A stretch of 64,000 nucleotides of DNA from Rotaria sp. Silwood1 (taxonomy: Eukaryota; Rotifera; Eurotatoria; Philodinida; Philodinidae). Position 1 is the stretch's first letter. Each line of letters begins with the position of its first letter. Shown here piece after piece: positions 25,996 to 38,202 of the stretch. The translations under genes were made by a program, and so were the position numbers. Location: assembly GCA_905250075.1 (NCBI GenBank), contig CAJNOP010000706.1, positions 45,517-109,516 on the forward strand, given 5' to 3'. Below the pieces are notes generated by a model, which did not search any database, was not told the origin of the DNA, and saw nothing but the letters and a program-made list of their open reading frames with translations.

Positions 25996-27195
25996 ATTAA
26001 GCACAATAATTCCCAATTGATAATATTGAATGACGAAATAAAAATGAAAATAATAAATAAACAAAAAAGGTTGTTTCTTTTTCTATTGGTGATTTATAAT
26101 GAACAAAGAATAAATATATTAGAAAGAAAATTATTTAAAAGAAAAAAATAAAAAATCCTTTTTTTGTTTTTGTATTAAAGTTTTTTTGATTTTTAAAATT
26201 TGTAATGTTAATCTTTTTTTTTGTTTATTGTTGATTAAAATTACACTGACATCTATTCATATTTGATTAGTTGTTATTAATATCAAATTATAGTTAAAAC
26301 ACACGTCTATATTATTACAAAAAAAAAATTAATTTTTTTTTTGAAATACTATCGAACAATAGTTTAATAAATATATAAATATGAAAATATTTTAATTCGT
26401 TATCTTTAACTTGTTTTTTTTTTTTTATTTAATTAATACTTTTTGCTAGATGTACGTCAGCCGTAATGGTTCTATTTTATGATATCATTTCTACAATACA
26501 TTAAGTAAGTATTTTTATTATATTCAAAAAAATATATATGATATTTTTTTTTTGTTTTTTTAGTTTTTAAATCTATAGAATAACAAATTTTAAATATCAG
26601 GATTTTAGTAAGTCATAGACAATTAATTCTTTTGTATCTTTAAAACAAAATCTCTAGATTTATATAGAAATTTTTGTGCATTTTTTGAAATAGAAGCTGA
26701 GAATATTAGTCTCAATTTTTACGAATCTATAAGAATATTTATATATCAACTTGCAGAACAGAAGTTGGTTGTAACCAACCAACGTTTTGCATATACCATA
26801 GTTTAATGTAAAATGTTGAAAAAAAAAAAGAGATTCTTACAATTTAAAATAAAATTTCGAAACATATATGAAAAGTGCACAAATTTTCAATTCTTATCCC
26901 GAGTATAATCAAGATTTTAGTACGCTATGAAACAGAAGTGAGCAGGTCAATGAACGCTGCTCATCTTTGCTCTGAAATAATGAGTCTATGTCATAGCACT
27001 AACTCGAAGGCGAGCTGATGTATGCAATCAAGGTTTTCTTCATTCAAAATATCTGTTTAATATCCTATATTATAAGTAGTACTTCTTCAGCTTGATAGTT
27101 TCTTTTGTTTGGACTTGTAAAGAATCATCTAGATGATGCTTATAGAAAAATCTTCGAAATCTATTGAATAAATTACATTATATTTCTTTTATAGA
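25996..27195. other. Intergenic between divergent genes (EIF4A3 and coiled-coil gene)
   Basis: The 5' ends of both neighbours face this 1.2 kb, so it should hold both promoters. It is AT-rich with homopolymer runs. No gene or strong repeat was seen. A TTTATAG just before the ATG at 27196 could be a 5' UTR splice acceptor. Confidence 0.4.
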
Positions 27196-29448
27196 ATGTC
27201 ATCGGATTCTATTGAAATTGAAAATAGTACTACAACTAAAGATTTATGTTCATCATTAAATATAAATTTTGATGAATTATATTCATCATCATGTTTATCA
27301 AATAAAGATGATTTTCATATTGAAGAATTATCTATTAATAATCATAAAGAATCGATAATTAAACTTCCATATCCAGTTATATCTGATCATCGTAATCCAT
27401 CATCTGTACTTATACTTTTACAAAAAGAAACTCAAACAACATCAAAAAAAATTCTTAATATTAATCAACAAATTGAAAAATGTGAAAAAAATTTAATATT
27501 AAATAATCAATGTGATAAAAATAAAAAAATTCTTAAATATGAACGTGTTAAATTAAAACAACAATTAGATATATTAAAAAAACATGAACGTCGTATTAAT
27601 TTACAAATTGATTTTATAACAACTAAAATTGAAATAAAAGGTTTAGAAGATGAACGAAAACAATTAATTAATGAAAAAAATTTTGATGAAAATAAACAAA
27701 TTAATATATTATTAGGAAAATTAAAACAAAAATTAGATAAAATGAAAATTTATATGAGAACAAGAAATGAACAAATGAAAAAATCTATTCATGTTAAACA
27801 ACATTCATCAACATGTATGTTTCAAATATATTAAAAAAAATATATTTTATATTATTTCTTTTTGGTTTTTTTCTTATCTATCATAGCAAATGATAATCAA
27901 CTAAAATTATCAACTAGTCAAAAATCACAACATAATCTAATTTCATCAAATTTGGTAAAAATAGAGATTTTATTTCATTTTAATAAATATACTCCTGAAA
28001 AAATAAAATTTTTGCATCTAACATAGTCAATACCAACATATCGAATGGCGGTATTTCGACCTGAGGTTTTTGCGCACAGACAGATCTAGTTGTGAGTAAG
28101 ATATCCTAAAAATTACAGTTGAAAAGAACATTTTCTTCCTGAGATATTAAAATGTCAAAAAAATCACTCATATATCACGGACAATGCTAGAATTTTCTGT
28201 TTTTTTGGCGTTTGATATCTCGGAAAGAAAACGTTCTTCACAACTAGATCTGTCTGTGGACAAAATCTCAGGTTGGAATACCGTCATTCGATTTGTTAGT
28301 ATTTACTATGCCAGAAGCTAAAAATTTCAGTAAAATGCCTATAACTCTGGACAGAAGGCCTAAGAGTACATATCCTGTTGAGGTCTTTCATATCTCACTA
28401 GGGTCTACCTTATGCATAGAGTCTGAATTCAAAAGCGATTGGACAGTTGAAAACGTTCCCTCGTAAGCCATAACTGTGCATCAGATCTGTTAAACTATTT
28501 CAAGTCTCTTATTGACCTGTGTTACAGTATATTAGCTGGAGTCCAGGTTTATATAAGTTACTCTCAACCGAAAGCCCAAATACTTCATTGTACTTCCAAA
28601 GCGGGAGTACGGTGAAGTATTTAGGCTTTATTATCAGATAGACTTACGCAGGTTGGCCTCCGGCTAATATACGGTAACACAGATCGATAGGAGACTTGAA
28701 ATAGCTAAACAGATCTGATGCACAATTATGACATAGTCTGGAAGTACGGCTTTTCCCCTCTTAGGTTGATCGCATAGATACTACTTCTAATCAAATTCTT
28801 TCTAAGTTTAGTTTTTGTTGTGTCTAATGCAAGATACATTATTAAAATCTTTTTGCTTGTAATCAAATCAATCACAAACTTAATATTGTTATCACAAAAA
28901 AATAATTAATCTCTATTTTAGAATCAAAAACGTTCATTATCATCATCTACAAGCAGTTCTCATTCAAACAAACGTCTAAAATCAACAAATCATAATCAAA
29001 TAAAAGCACCTGTTGTTCGTCTAACATCACGTTTAGCAAGTCATCAATCTCATTCAGTACGAACACCAACAGTAAGATTTCTAAATAAAACAACTGGTTC
29101 ATCAATGACAACACTTAATTCTTCATCACCAACAACACCAGCATCATCATCATCAACTTTATCACCACCTTTAATTGCAAGTACAAGTACGGAAGATTCA
29201 AATAATATTCAAAATTCTTCTCGACAACAAGTAAAAAAAAACAAACAATAATTTTGTAATTACAAAAACAAAAAAAATTATTTTAGATTGAAATTCCTTC
29301 AATTGATGAAGACGATGAACTTGATCTTGAACTTGATATTGATGAATTATTTGATGATGATCCATATTCTGAAGAGAATATACATGGTTTTAAATCTGAA
29401 ACACGACAACTTAAAATCAATCAGGATATTTCGCAAAAAAAATCTTAA
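27196..29448 (+). CDS. Unidentified coiled-coil protein with basic and acidic C-terminal regions
   Basis: Four exons join in phase: 27196-27814, 27887-27954, 28922-29230 and 29287-29448, giving about 385 aa. Residues about 70-200 are a highly charged coiled coil (for example KKILNINQQIEKCEKNL and KGLEDERKQLINEK). Then comes a Ser/Thr-rich basic linker with SNKRLKSTNH and RLTSRLASHQSHS, which could be a nuclear-localisation region. An acidic stretch (IDEDDELDLELDIDELFDDD) precedes a short tail. There is no signal peptide or membrane helix. I could not assign a family. The architecture suggests a nuclear or cytoskeletal scaffold, but that is a guess. The 967-base second intron is filled by two foldback repeats. 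Confidence 0.7.
28007..28330. repeat. Foldback (palindromic) element in intron, ~320 bp
   Basis: The left arm (about 28022-28095), containing CGCACAGACAGATCTAGTTGTGA, is matched in inverse orientation by the right arm (about 28240-28315). The match runs through the flanking CATAGTxAATACxAAC segments and the inner CCGAGATATCAAA-type sequence. It is non-coding and MITE-like. Confidence 0.65.
28470..28728. repeat. Second foldback element in the same intron, ~260 bp
   Basis: The arm GTGCATCAGATCTGTT (from 28476) and the following sequence through TTACAGTATATTAGC pair with the inverse arm ending GATCTGATGCAC near 28723. The centre is a tighter hairpin, CCCAAATACTTCA...TGAAGTATTTAGGC (about 28583-28627). 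It is non-coding. Confidence 0.65.
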
Positions 29449-29730
29449 TAAAAATTTGTATATATATATATATATAAATAATCAATTTGATTTTTGTAAA
29501 TATATTCTAATCTCGTTTTGTTTTTTTTTTTATTACGCCCGGTCCTTGTGTTTTTCTTTTTTTCTTCTTCTTTTATTATCTTGTCATGATGTTCAGTTTT
29601 TCTTTTTCTGTCATTTGTGTAGTTTGTAAAAGTATAAAATAAAAAAAAAAAATACTTTTTTTTTTGTTTCAATCTCTGTGCTTGTTTTTCTAGATTTGTA
29701 ATAAAGAAGAAACAAAAAAAAAAAAAAATT

Positions 29731-32700
29731 ATGTCTGATCCATCAGCATCAGTAAAAAAAACTGCACGTACATTTGATTTACAAGCAATGATGAATCAAG
29801 CACGATTAGGTGCACAAGAACGAACAAAAATTGATTGGACAAATGAAATTGAAAAAGCTAAAGAAGAAAATGAATCACGTATTATAGAAATGAAATTAAA
29901 AGCTGATGAAGCTGTTAAAAAAATGCAAACTTCAACAAATAATAATATAAACGATAATGATGATGATGATGATGGTTTTGGTCCATCAATTGATCTTGCT
30001 ACTGCACCAACTGTTGATAATGAAGATACGAGTAGTGATGATGAAGATAACAATTCATCGAAGGTAAAAAAACAAAAATTTTTCATTCTAAAATCTAAAA
30101 CATTTGTGTATATACAAACAGTAGACATATACAATGTTATATATGTGATCTTAAATCAAATTATTTTGCTTTTTAATTTTAGCAAATTGAAAAAGATGAT
30201 GATCGAATTGATGATGATGAACAACCATTTTTTCCTTTAACACATGAAATTGATCTTAAACATGGCACAAAAACAGTTTCATGTTTAACAATTGATTCAA
30301 ATGGTGAACGTCTTATATCCGGTGGTTTTGATTATGAACTTAAAATGTGGGATTTTCCAACAATGGATAAAACATTACAATATTATCGAGCAATATCACC
30401 ATGTGAATCTCATCAATTACGTTCAATTGAATTTAGTCCAGGAAATGATATGTTATTAATTGCAAGTGGTAGTTGTCAAGCTAAAGTTATTAGTCGAGAT
30501 GGTAAAATAAAAAAATTCGACCATTTCAAAGTTTTTCGCGAGAAATTTAAATCATTGCTATACATTTCTAAAGATTTTAAATAATGGAGTTTTATGTTGA
30601 TAAAAATTTATAGTCAAAACTTTAAGGTTGATGTATTGATTTGCTACAATCATTATATGATTAGAACTCCGTCTGATCGATTCTAAACTCAGACTTGATC
30701 AGATGCAAGTTCGAAAATTTTGAATCCGATGAACTTTATACATTATTAAATATCAGAGATGTCCATCGCAGCTGAAAATTTGCCGAACCGCGGTCAAAAC
30801 CAAGGAAAGCTGCTGCCGTCAGGATAGTTTTCAAAAGAATGCATTGATTTTCCAGCCAGTGACTGATGTCAACTGGAACTGTTACTGCTAATCAATTACA
30901 TTCGTTAAGTTTGACAGTATGGCACATATTAACGTCGAGATTTTGTTTTAATTCATGAATTTTTGATTTTTCTTCCTAAAAAACTTACAGCCGTCGCTGC
31001 GCTGCCATGAACATCTCTGTTAAACATAAAGAGCGTCAACTGATTTTGAGGGTGTAGGTGTATTTAGATCCTTAAAAAACTCGACTTTAGATATCCCCTA
31101 TACAAAAATACAACTTTCTATAGCTCTGTCGTGTTGTAGATGATCTATACTAATATAGTTATTTCATCATCAAAATGTATTGTGTGGATCAGTGATGCAT
31201 TCTCCTAGCCGCTTTGCAACTGCATTAATTGATAGCCATGCATAAAAAAATGAAAAACGCGAAATATCGAAACAAATGTCGTTTTACGTTATTTCGCGTT
31301 TTTCTCAAAATCAACGTTTTTAGAGAAAAATTGAAGTTTTCTCTCAAACACTTCGGCTGATTGCGCTGAAATTTTTTGTGTGGCAACTAGGACCGAATCG
31401 GAGTGTATATATTTTTTCTTTTTTTTTGAAATAATGTTCTGGTGGTTTTTGGCAGATCTTACAAAATTTGCCCTATGGCAAAAAAACACGTTTTTTGACA
31501 GGGCTTTCAGTATTTTAGTGCTCATAAGCGAAGGAAACAATATTTTTCAAAGAAAAAATAAAAACATACACACCGATTTGGTCCTAGTTGCTACAAAAAA
31601 AAATTCAGCCATCAAAAATGAATTTTGGCTGTTTGCGAGAGGGAAAACTTCAGGTCATTTTTGGTCCCTGCGCCCCCTATATCTCATAGAAGGAAGCATC
31701 TGGAAATTCTGAGTTTATGACAACTTTTACTCTACTACTCGAGTTCTATCTACCCTGCAAGTTTCATCATTTTTCACCGAGCCGTTCTTCAGAAACCCGG
31801 GAAAGGGGGGGGGTGCCCTTAAGAGAACACATATACATTCCGTATTTTAGTTCTAAAGAAATTTCATTGACAAAATTTGTTTTGTTTTTTATTTTAGGAA
31901 AAAATATGTATGAATGTGTTCGAGGTGATATGTATTTAATTGATATGCAAAAGACAAAAGGTCATGTTAGTACATTAAATCGTGCATGTTGGAATCCAAA
32001 AGATTTAAATGTAAGAAAAAAAATATTTTTTTTTCATTTCTTAAAACAAAAAAAAAAAAAATCTATTTTTATAGGAATTTATGACATGTTCTGATGATGG
32101 TACTATTCGTTTATGGTCATTAATTCGTCGTACTGAACATGTATCATGTATAAAAACAAAATCTGAACAAGGTAAAAAAACAGCAACAACAACATGTACA
32201 TATAATACTTATCATACACATGTATCACAAAATGAATATTTAATAACAGCTGGTTGTGATGATGGAAGTATACAAATATGGGATAGACGTCGACCATTTG
32301 TTAATGTTACATTTATATCAAGACATGCACATGAACCAGATAATTCTATAACATCATTATGTTGGTCATATGATGGAAGAAATTTAGCATCACGATCAAC
32401 TGATCATACACTTAAATTATGGGATATAAGAAATTTTAAACAATCAATATCAGAATATAATAATTTACATAATAGATATTCAATGACAAATGTAACATTT
32501 TCACCTGATGATCGATTTTTAATAACTGGTACATCAACACGAAAAAAAACAAATGATAATATAAATGATACAACAAATATTGGTTCTATTTATTTTTTTA
32601 ATCGAAATAATCTTTTACAACCTGAAGGACAAATACAAATAAGTGAAACAGCAAGTGTTATTAAAACATTATGGCATTCAAAACTTAATCAAATAATGTG

Positions 32701-33989
32701 TACAACAAGTAATGGTATAATTAAAATATTTTATGATACAATACGTTCAAAACAAGGAGCTTTATTATTTGCTAATCGTGAAGAACGACAAAAGAAAGCA
32801 AATGATTTTTTTATTAATATGAATATTATTAATCCACATGCTTTACCATTATATAGACAAGATAGAATTAGAAATTTATCTGTTATACGAATGAAAAATC
32901 GAGAAGATCCAGTATGTAAAATTTTCTTTTTTCAAAGATAAAAAAAAAAAAAAAAGAAATATAGACTCAAAAAGGATATAATAATGATTAAATGATTGAG
33001 TTGTTCGACACAAATTTGAAATTGATCTTTTGTTTTAACGATTGGCACAAGTCCATCATACTTTTGCCAATTCGTCCTTTAGAATTTCGTCAATTGGCGA
33101 ACTTCCGATAACCCAGTTTTGACATGTATCCCTGACGTACTGCCGGCTATGAAATAATTCTGGACAAGCTATTTATCTCGAATTAGTTGTCCGATAGTGT
33201 ATTGACTATGTCGTGACATATATTTGCTCTTGCGATTAGTTTGTGTATATAGAGTGCAAGAGTCCTATGTCAGATTGACTTTCTGTCGAGAAATATAACT
33301 AGTCTTAGTTATATGAAACGTATCAGACTATTGAGTTTACAGATAGGTAGTACTCAACATCACCGGATATATATAGTCTTTATCTTTCAAATCAGAAATA
33401 GATGCAAAATTTCTAAATGAAATAACAATTCTACAGTATTATCGGAATTATAATAATAAAAGTTGTTTTTTTTTGTTTCATATCAATGAATTACTTTAAC
33501 AAAGTCTTTTATATTTGTTACAGAGATTTTTGTATTATAAAAAAAAAAAATGTATTCACTCTATAAAACTTCATTAAAAATAGTATTGACATATTTTAGA
33601 ATGAGTCACTCTTTATAAAGAAATCTAATAGAAATTTTTGATTTTATGAATGTCTTATTTAGGTCAAATCAAAACGACCAGATTTACCTGTCAGTGGTGC
33701 TGGTTCTGGTGGTCGTATTGGTGTACATGGTGGTACATTATCATCATATATTGTTAAGAATATTGCTTTACAAAAGCCACCAGCTCAAAAAGAAGATTCT
33801 CGTGCTATTTTACTTAGTTATCAAGAAAAATGTGAAAAAGATCCATATTGGGTAGCACCAGCATATACAACAACTCAACCAAAACCTATTTTTCAATCAT
33901 CAACACAAGATACAAATCAGAAAAAAGAAGATGATGATGATGATGATGATAATGATATTGCACCACTTTGGAAAAAACAAAAGACATAA
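29731..33989 (+). CDS. WDR70: WD-repeat protein 70
   Basis: Five exons, 29731-30063, 30183-30501, 31898-32010, 32075-32911 and 33663-33989, give about 642 aa (human about 654). The N-terminus carries the acidic FGPSID-type region seen in WDR70. A WD40 propeller follows with clear repeat ends (MWDFP, RLWSL, QIWDRRRP, LKLWDIRN). The C-terminal segment SGAGSGGRIGVHGGTLSSYI, followed by DPYWVAPAY and a terminal WKKQK, is diagnostic for the WDR70/gastrulation-defective family. WDR70 is a nuclear WD40 protein; in yeast and human cells it has been linked to DNA-damage-associated histone H2B ubiquitination. An AATAAA signal lies at 34051-34056. The second intron (30502-31897) is long and carries an inverted repeat. 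Confidence 0.93.
31320..31660. repeat. Imperfect inverted repeat in WDR70 intron 2
   Basis: TGGCAACTAGGACCGAATCGG (about 31381) is matched inversely by CCGATTTGGTCCTAGTTGCTA (about 31574-31594). Similarity extends outward through the AAGTTTTCTCTC-type flanks. The spacer contains a short unrelated segment. MITE-like and non-coding. Confidence 0.55.
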
Positions 33990-34743
33990 TTGTATTTATC
34001 TTTTTTTTTGCACTTTGCGTGTATTTGTTTGATAGTTCGTTTTGTAAAAAAATAAACAAATGTAAGAATATATGGTTAATCTATTGTAATTACACTCAGA
34101 AATGAATTATATATTAAAATCTTTTTTTTTTCAACTCAAATTTCTTTTTTTAGTTACATATGAATTCATAGAATATTAATCAATCGAAAATATTGTATTA
34201 TATAAACAAAAAGAAAAAAAAATAGGACATCATGAAATAGAATCTAAACTATTAGATTTCCTTTGATTTGTACTTGCCAAAAATATATTCTATTATAGTA
34301 TATGATGTTCATTAGTTTTTCTTTTATTTTTATCATACCTCATTAGATCGATATGAAACGAATGTTTCCGCTTTGATAGATAGAATATTTTTCTCCCTAG
34401 ATATAATGAGATATGACCAAAAACAAAGAAACAGGAAATATTTTCCATCATCAGTAAAAACAACGATTTACGATAAATATATGTTTCAAATAAAACAAAC
34501 ACAAACAATTCTCTTCTTTAATCTATGATAATATTATCAAAAACAAAAGCAACTTAGTCACATACAAATTCATTTCTTTTTTTAGTTCTATTAATTGGAT
34601 CATGCGCAATTTTATTTTTACAAGTACCTCATAAATATAAACATATATATATATATAAGCACAGAAACAACTTCAAATGAGGTATGTAATACTAGTTTGT
34701 CTTTAACCAAAAACTATAGTAGTATATAAACAAATTCATATTG
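33990..34743. other. Intergenic, WDR70 3' end to next gene
   Basis: AT-rich with the WDR70 polyadenylation signal at 34051-34056. A TA repeat at about 34644-34658 precedes the next start codon. No other feature seen. Confidence 0.5.
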
Positions 34744-35439
34744 ATGTCATCGGTAACATTACCACGTCGTATTCGCAACATTAATTTTATTGATAAAAAT
34801 TCAAATAATATTAATGATGAAAAAAGAAAAAATATCGTAGTTGGTAGTTATCCATCAGATAATTATGAACATCATTTTCAACGATCAACAACAAATCAAA
34901 TGATGAAATCTACTCGAGCTTTATCATGTAATGAAGAAAAAATTCAATTACAATCGAATAATAATAATCGAATAAAACATTTATGTACACGATTTATACG
35001 TCGTTTAAGTATAAGCAGAAAACATCGTACACGTAGTGAAGATAGAAGTAGAGGTTTATCAATACGTTTTAATAATTATAAATCATTTTCATCTTCAACT
35101 GATGATTCATATTATGATTTTGAATGGCCAGATTTTGAAAAAATTTATGATTCAATTCCATATTGTCTTGCAAAAGCTTTACCTGGTTTTGATGATCTTT
35201 CAAATGGAGAAAATGATGATGATGATGATAATAATGATAACAATGACGATGATGATTCAATAGATTATATTATCGATGAAACAAATGAACAAATAAATTT
35301 ATTTGAAAATTGTGAACGTGGAAAATATTTTCGACGAAATGCTATTTGTCATAAACTTGATAAAAGTCAATATCATAGACAATGGAATACATTTGTACAA
35401 CAGTTAATGATTGAAAAATTAATGAGAACATGGACTTAA
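34744..35439 (+). CDS. Unidentified intronless protein with an acidic low-complexity tract
   Basis: One open frame of 231 codons from ATG 34744. The first half is basic (TLPRRIRNINF, and RRLSISRKHRTRSEDRSRG near residue 90, a possible phosphorylation/nuclear-localisation region). Then comes a well-formed segment YYDFEWPDFEKIYDSIPYCL leading to AKALPGFDDL. An Asp/Asn repeat tract follows, then a C-terminal helix-rich end (SQYHRQWNTFVQQLMIEKLM). No family was recognised. The FEWPDFEKIYDSIPYCLAKALPGF block looks conserved rather than random, so the frame is probably real. A likely polyadenylation signal AATAAA lies near 35500. Confidence 0.6.
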   Translation: MSSVTLPRRIRNINFIDKNSNNINDEKRKNIVVGSYPSDNYEHHFQRSTTNQMMKSTRALSCNEEKIQLQSNNNNRIKHLCTRFIRRLSISRKHRTRSEDRSRGLSIRFNNYKSFSSSTDDSYYDFEWPDFEKIYDSIPYCLAKALPGFDDLSNGENDDDDDNNDNNDDDDSIDYIIDETNEQINLFENCERGKYFRRNAICHKLDKSQYHRQWNTFVQQLMIEKLMRTWT

Positions 35440-37629
35440 ATGAACAAATTATGCTTTTTTTTTTGTATTTATGTATATAGAATTATATTTACATAGATTG
35501 AATAAAATATGAAGAAAAATATATATATTTATTAATTAATTTAATCTAAATAGATTATCATAATTAACATTGTACAATACAGAATTAAGATAACTTAAAA
35601 TATAATACTTATTAAAGTACAATTTAATAAATTTTAAATTAAGTCTATTTGCTATTTAATTATTATTGATTATACTTCAATAAATGAATAACAAAATCAA
35701 CTTTCTTTCATAAAGAATAAATCTATCAGCGATTAAATCCTTTTCTTTTGTTTTTCAGAGTTTGATATGCATTTTTTGAAGAAAAAAAACAAAAAGATAC
35801 CCTAGAATTTTATAACAGATATGTTAAAGACATGTTCATTTGATGAGTAAATAAAAAAAGACACTTAAACATGGTTATTATCACTTAATCTTAACAACAG
35901 AACAAAATATTCATATAAGTGAAAAATTATGTTACTGATTAATTACTAAAAGACTTGTGATATTTTCATCAAAATGAAATACAATTATTTTTAAATTATA
36001 AACTATATCATTTTGCTTTGAAATCTTCTTTAGAATTAAAATTAAATAAATAAAGAATATTTGTTTAAAATTTTTGAATGAAATAATAATTATAGTTTAT
36101 TATTTATTGTAATCTTTAGATCAATCTAAATAAAAATTAATTTTTTTTCACAAAATTTACTATGAAAATTTTGTTGTAAAATCATTAAATAATCGTATTT
36201 GTCCAAGAAGTTACTAATTAATTAACAAAAACTAAAGTGACTTTCACAGCATAAGTTTATAAGTACAATAAAAAAAAAAACAAAAAAAAATTTTCTTTAT
36301 TACTACGAAATTTATCATATAATTATTTTTTTATTTACACTATTGGCCATAAGTTCCTGGATGTGCGATACTCTCTCATAACTTCAATAATTTTCCACGA
36401 AATTTTTACCAGAGACAGAGCTTAAAAAACTATGATCGCAAGCACCAACCCGAGCTCTATCGACTGATATAGTATGGAGTTATGATTCAAACATTAGTTT
36501 CACCTCTGTTTACAATATTCACAGTTTTTATGAAAAACATTCGAGCTACTAGAGGTCTTGTTTAATCTTTAGGTTGTTTCGTAAGTTGTTACAGGAATAC
36601 GCAGTGGACATTTATTGCTCAATAAAGGCATCTCTGGAGAATAGTAGACTAATATTAATGAGCTAAGAAACAACTTAGAGATTAAACAAGTCTTCTAGCA
36701 TCGCGAATGTTTTTCCATAAAAACTGAATATTGATTTACACGTAAACAGAGGTGAAACTAATGTTTGAATCATAACTCCATATTATATCAATTGATAGAG
36801 CTCGGGTTGGTGCTTGCGATCACAGTTTTTTAAGCTCTATCTCTGATAAAAATTTCATGGGAAATTGTTGAAGTCATGAGGGAGTATCGCACATCCAGGG
36901 ACTTATGGCCAGTTGTGTAATTATCAAATCTCAAGTTAACACATGCTCATTAAAAATATGAAGTGCTCTGTGATTCAAAATAAGTCTTTCAAGAGAATTG
37001 TTTTTTTTTTAAAGAATATTCAATTAGTTTCGAAATAATATTTCAATGCTTTGTTACATTTTGCCATGCGCTATATATTAAATGATAATAATTTTATTTT
37101 TACTAATTGAACTATTAAACATCATTAAATTTAGATAATATATTTTACTCTTTGATATAAGTTTATTAGTTCTTATTGAATTAGATCTAAAAAATTTAGA
37201 TTCATAGCTTTGAATCAAAAACAAACTCAAAACTGACAAGGAAATTTCTCTATGTATATCTAATCGCTTGTCAAGCGAGATAATGTTCATTTAATATGTT
37301 ACAAAAAAAAATGAATTTCTAGGAATTAGTGCAATATCTATGTCAAATTTATGTAATATATAGAAAATGATCTAAGTTTTTTTTTTAAAATGTACTTTGA
37401 CCCATTTCACATGATATGAAAGATAAAGAATCGAAACAGTCTTCTAATTTTATATTGTAATATAAATGTTAAAAAAAAGAGTTTTAGTTGTACTAATAAC
37501 TTTAAGAGATAAATTCAAAAAAAAAAAAATATTAAAATTTATTTCATAATATTGTTATTGTTCAAAACAACTATTTAAAAAAAAAAATCTTCGAAATATA
37601 ATTTTTTTTTTTTATTTTAGATTTCAAAA
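35440..37629. other. Intergenic containing a Tc1/mariner-like MITE
   Basis: A very AT-rich 2.2 kb stretch. The only structured part is the foldback element at 36338-36917. A pyrimidine tract and AG at about 37600-37620, just before the next ATG, look like a 5' UTR splice acceptor. Confidence 0.5.
36338..36917. mobile_element. Foldback MITE with TA target site, Tc1/mariner-type ends
   Basis: A 580-base near-palindrome. The ends are CACTATTGGCCATAAGT and, inverted, CACAACTGGCCATAAGT, with TA immediately outside each end. Long inner arms also pair: TCGCAAGCACCAACCCGAGC (about 36438) matches the inverse GCTCGGGTTGGTGCTTGCGA (about 36800). GTTTCACCTCTGTTTAC also pairs with its inverse near 36737-36757. 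No transposase is encoded. The TA duplication is the Tc1/mariner hallmark. Confidence 0.75.
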
Positions 37630-38202
37630 ATGGTTAAATCAATTATATCTGTTAATCAAAAAAGTACGTCATCAATGTATGGTGTTTTACTTTGTACTTT
37701 AATAATCATTCTTTCGAGTATTACTATACAAATGCGTAATATTTCACCATTAAATGATTATATATCGAAAAATATTTCATCAACAAAACCATATGAAACA
37801 TTTGAAGAATTTTATCCATATTATTTACATGAACATACTCAAAAAATGACTCGTCAATTTCATTATATTGGTACAAGTTTTTTTCTTTTTTATATTCTAA
37901 CAAAACCAATTCTTTTAATACCAATGATAGCAGGTGGATTAGCTGCTTATTCAATAATTCCATTTTCTCGTCATTTATCAACTGGTTTATCTGAAGTAAT
38001 TTTATTTTTAATAATTTATTTTACTGGTGGTAAATTATTAACACATTCATTTATAAAAACAATTATTCCACTTTTGTTGGGTTATGGTTTTTCTTGGATT
38101 GGACATTTTGTATTTGAACATAATAAACCAGCTGCATTTATTTATCCAACTTATAGTTTTTTCGGTGATATTCATATGATGTATGATGCAATTAAAGGAT
38201 AA
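37630..38202 (+). CDS. DUF962/Mpo1-like membrane protein
   Basis: One 190-aa frame from ATG 37630. It has the DUF962 core: FEEFYPYYLHEHTQKMTRQFHYIGT (about 58-82), several hydrophobic segments, then GHFVFEHNKPAAFIYPTYS (about 158-176) and GDIHMMYD. The conserved histidines (H67, H69, H78, H159, H164) match the iron-binding set of yeast Mpo1, an ER dioxygenase that shortens 2-hydroxy fatty acids by alpha-oxidation. An extra N-terminal hydrophobic helix at about 17-34 precedes the domain. Activity is inferred from the family. Confidence 0.87.
   Translation: MVKSIISVNQKSTSSMYGVLLCTLIIILSSITIQMRNISPLNDYISKNISSTKPYETFEEFYPYYLHEHTQKMTRQFHYIGTSFFLFYILTKPILLIPMIAGGLAAYSIIPFSRHLSTGLSEVILFLIIYFTGGKLLTHSFIKTIIPLLLGYGFSWIGHFVFEHNKPAAFIYPTYSFFGDIHMMYDAIKG

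Noticed and set aside
35036-35263. Met/Ile/His-rich frames on both strands within the 34744-35439 gene
   Set aside because: They are shadows of its Asp/Asn tract read in other frames.
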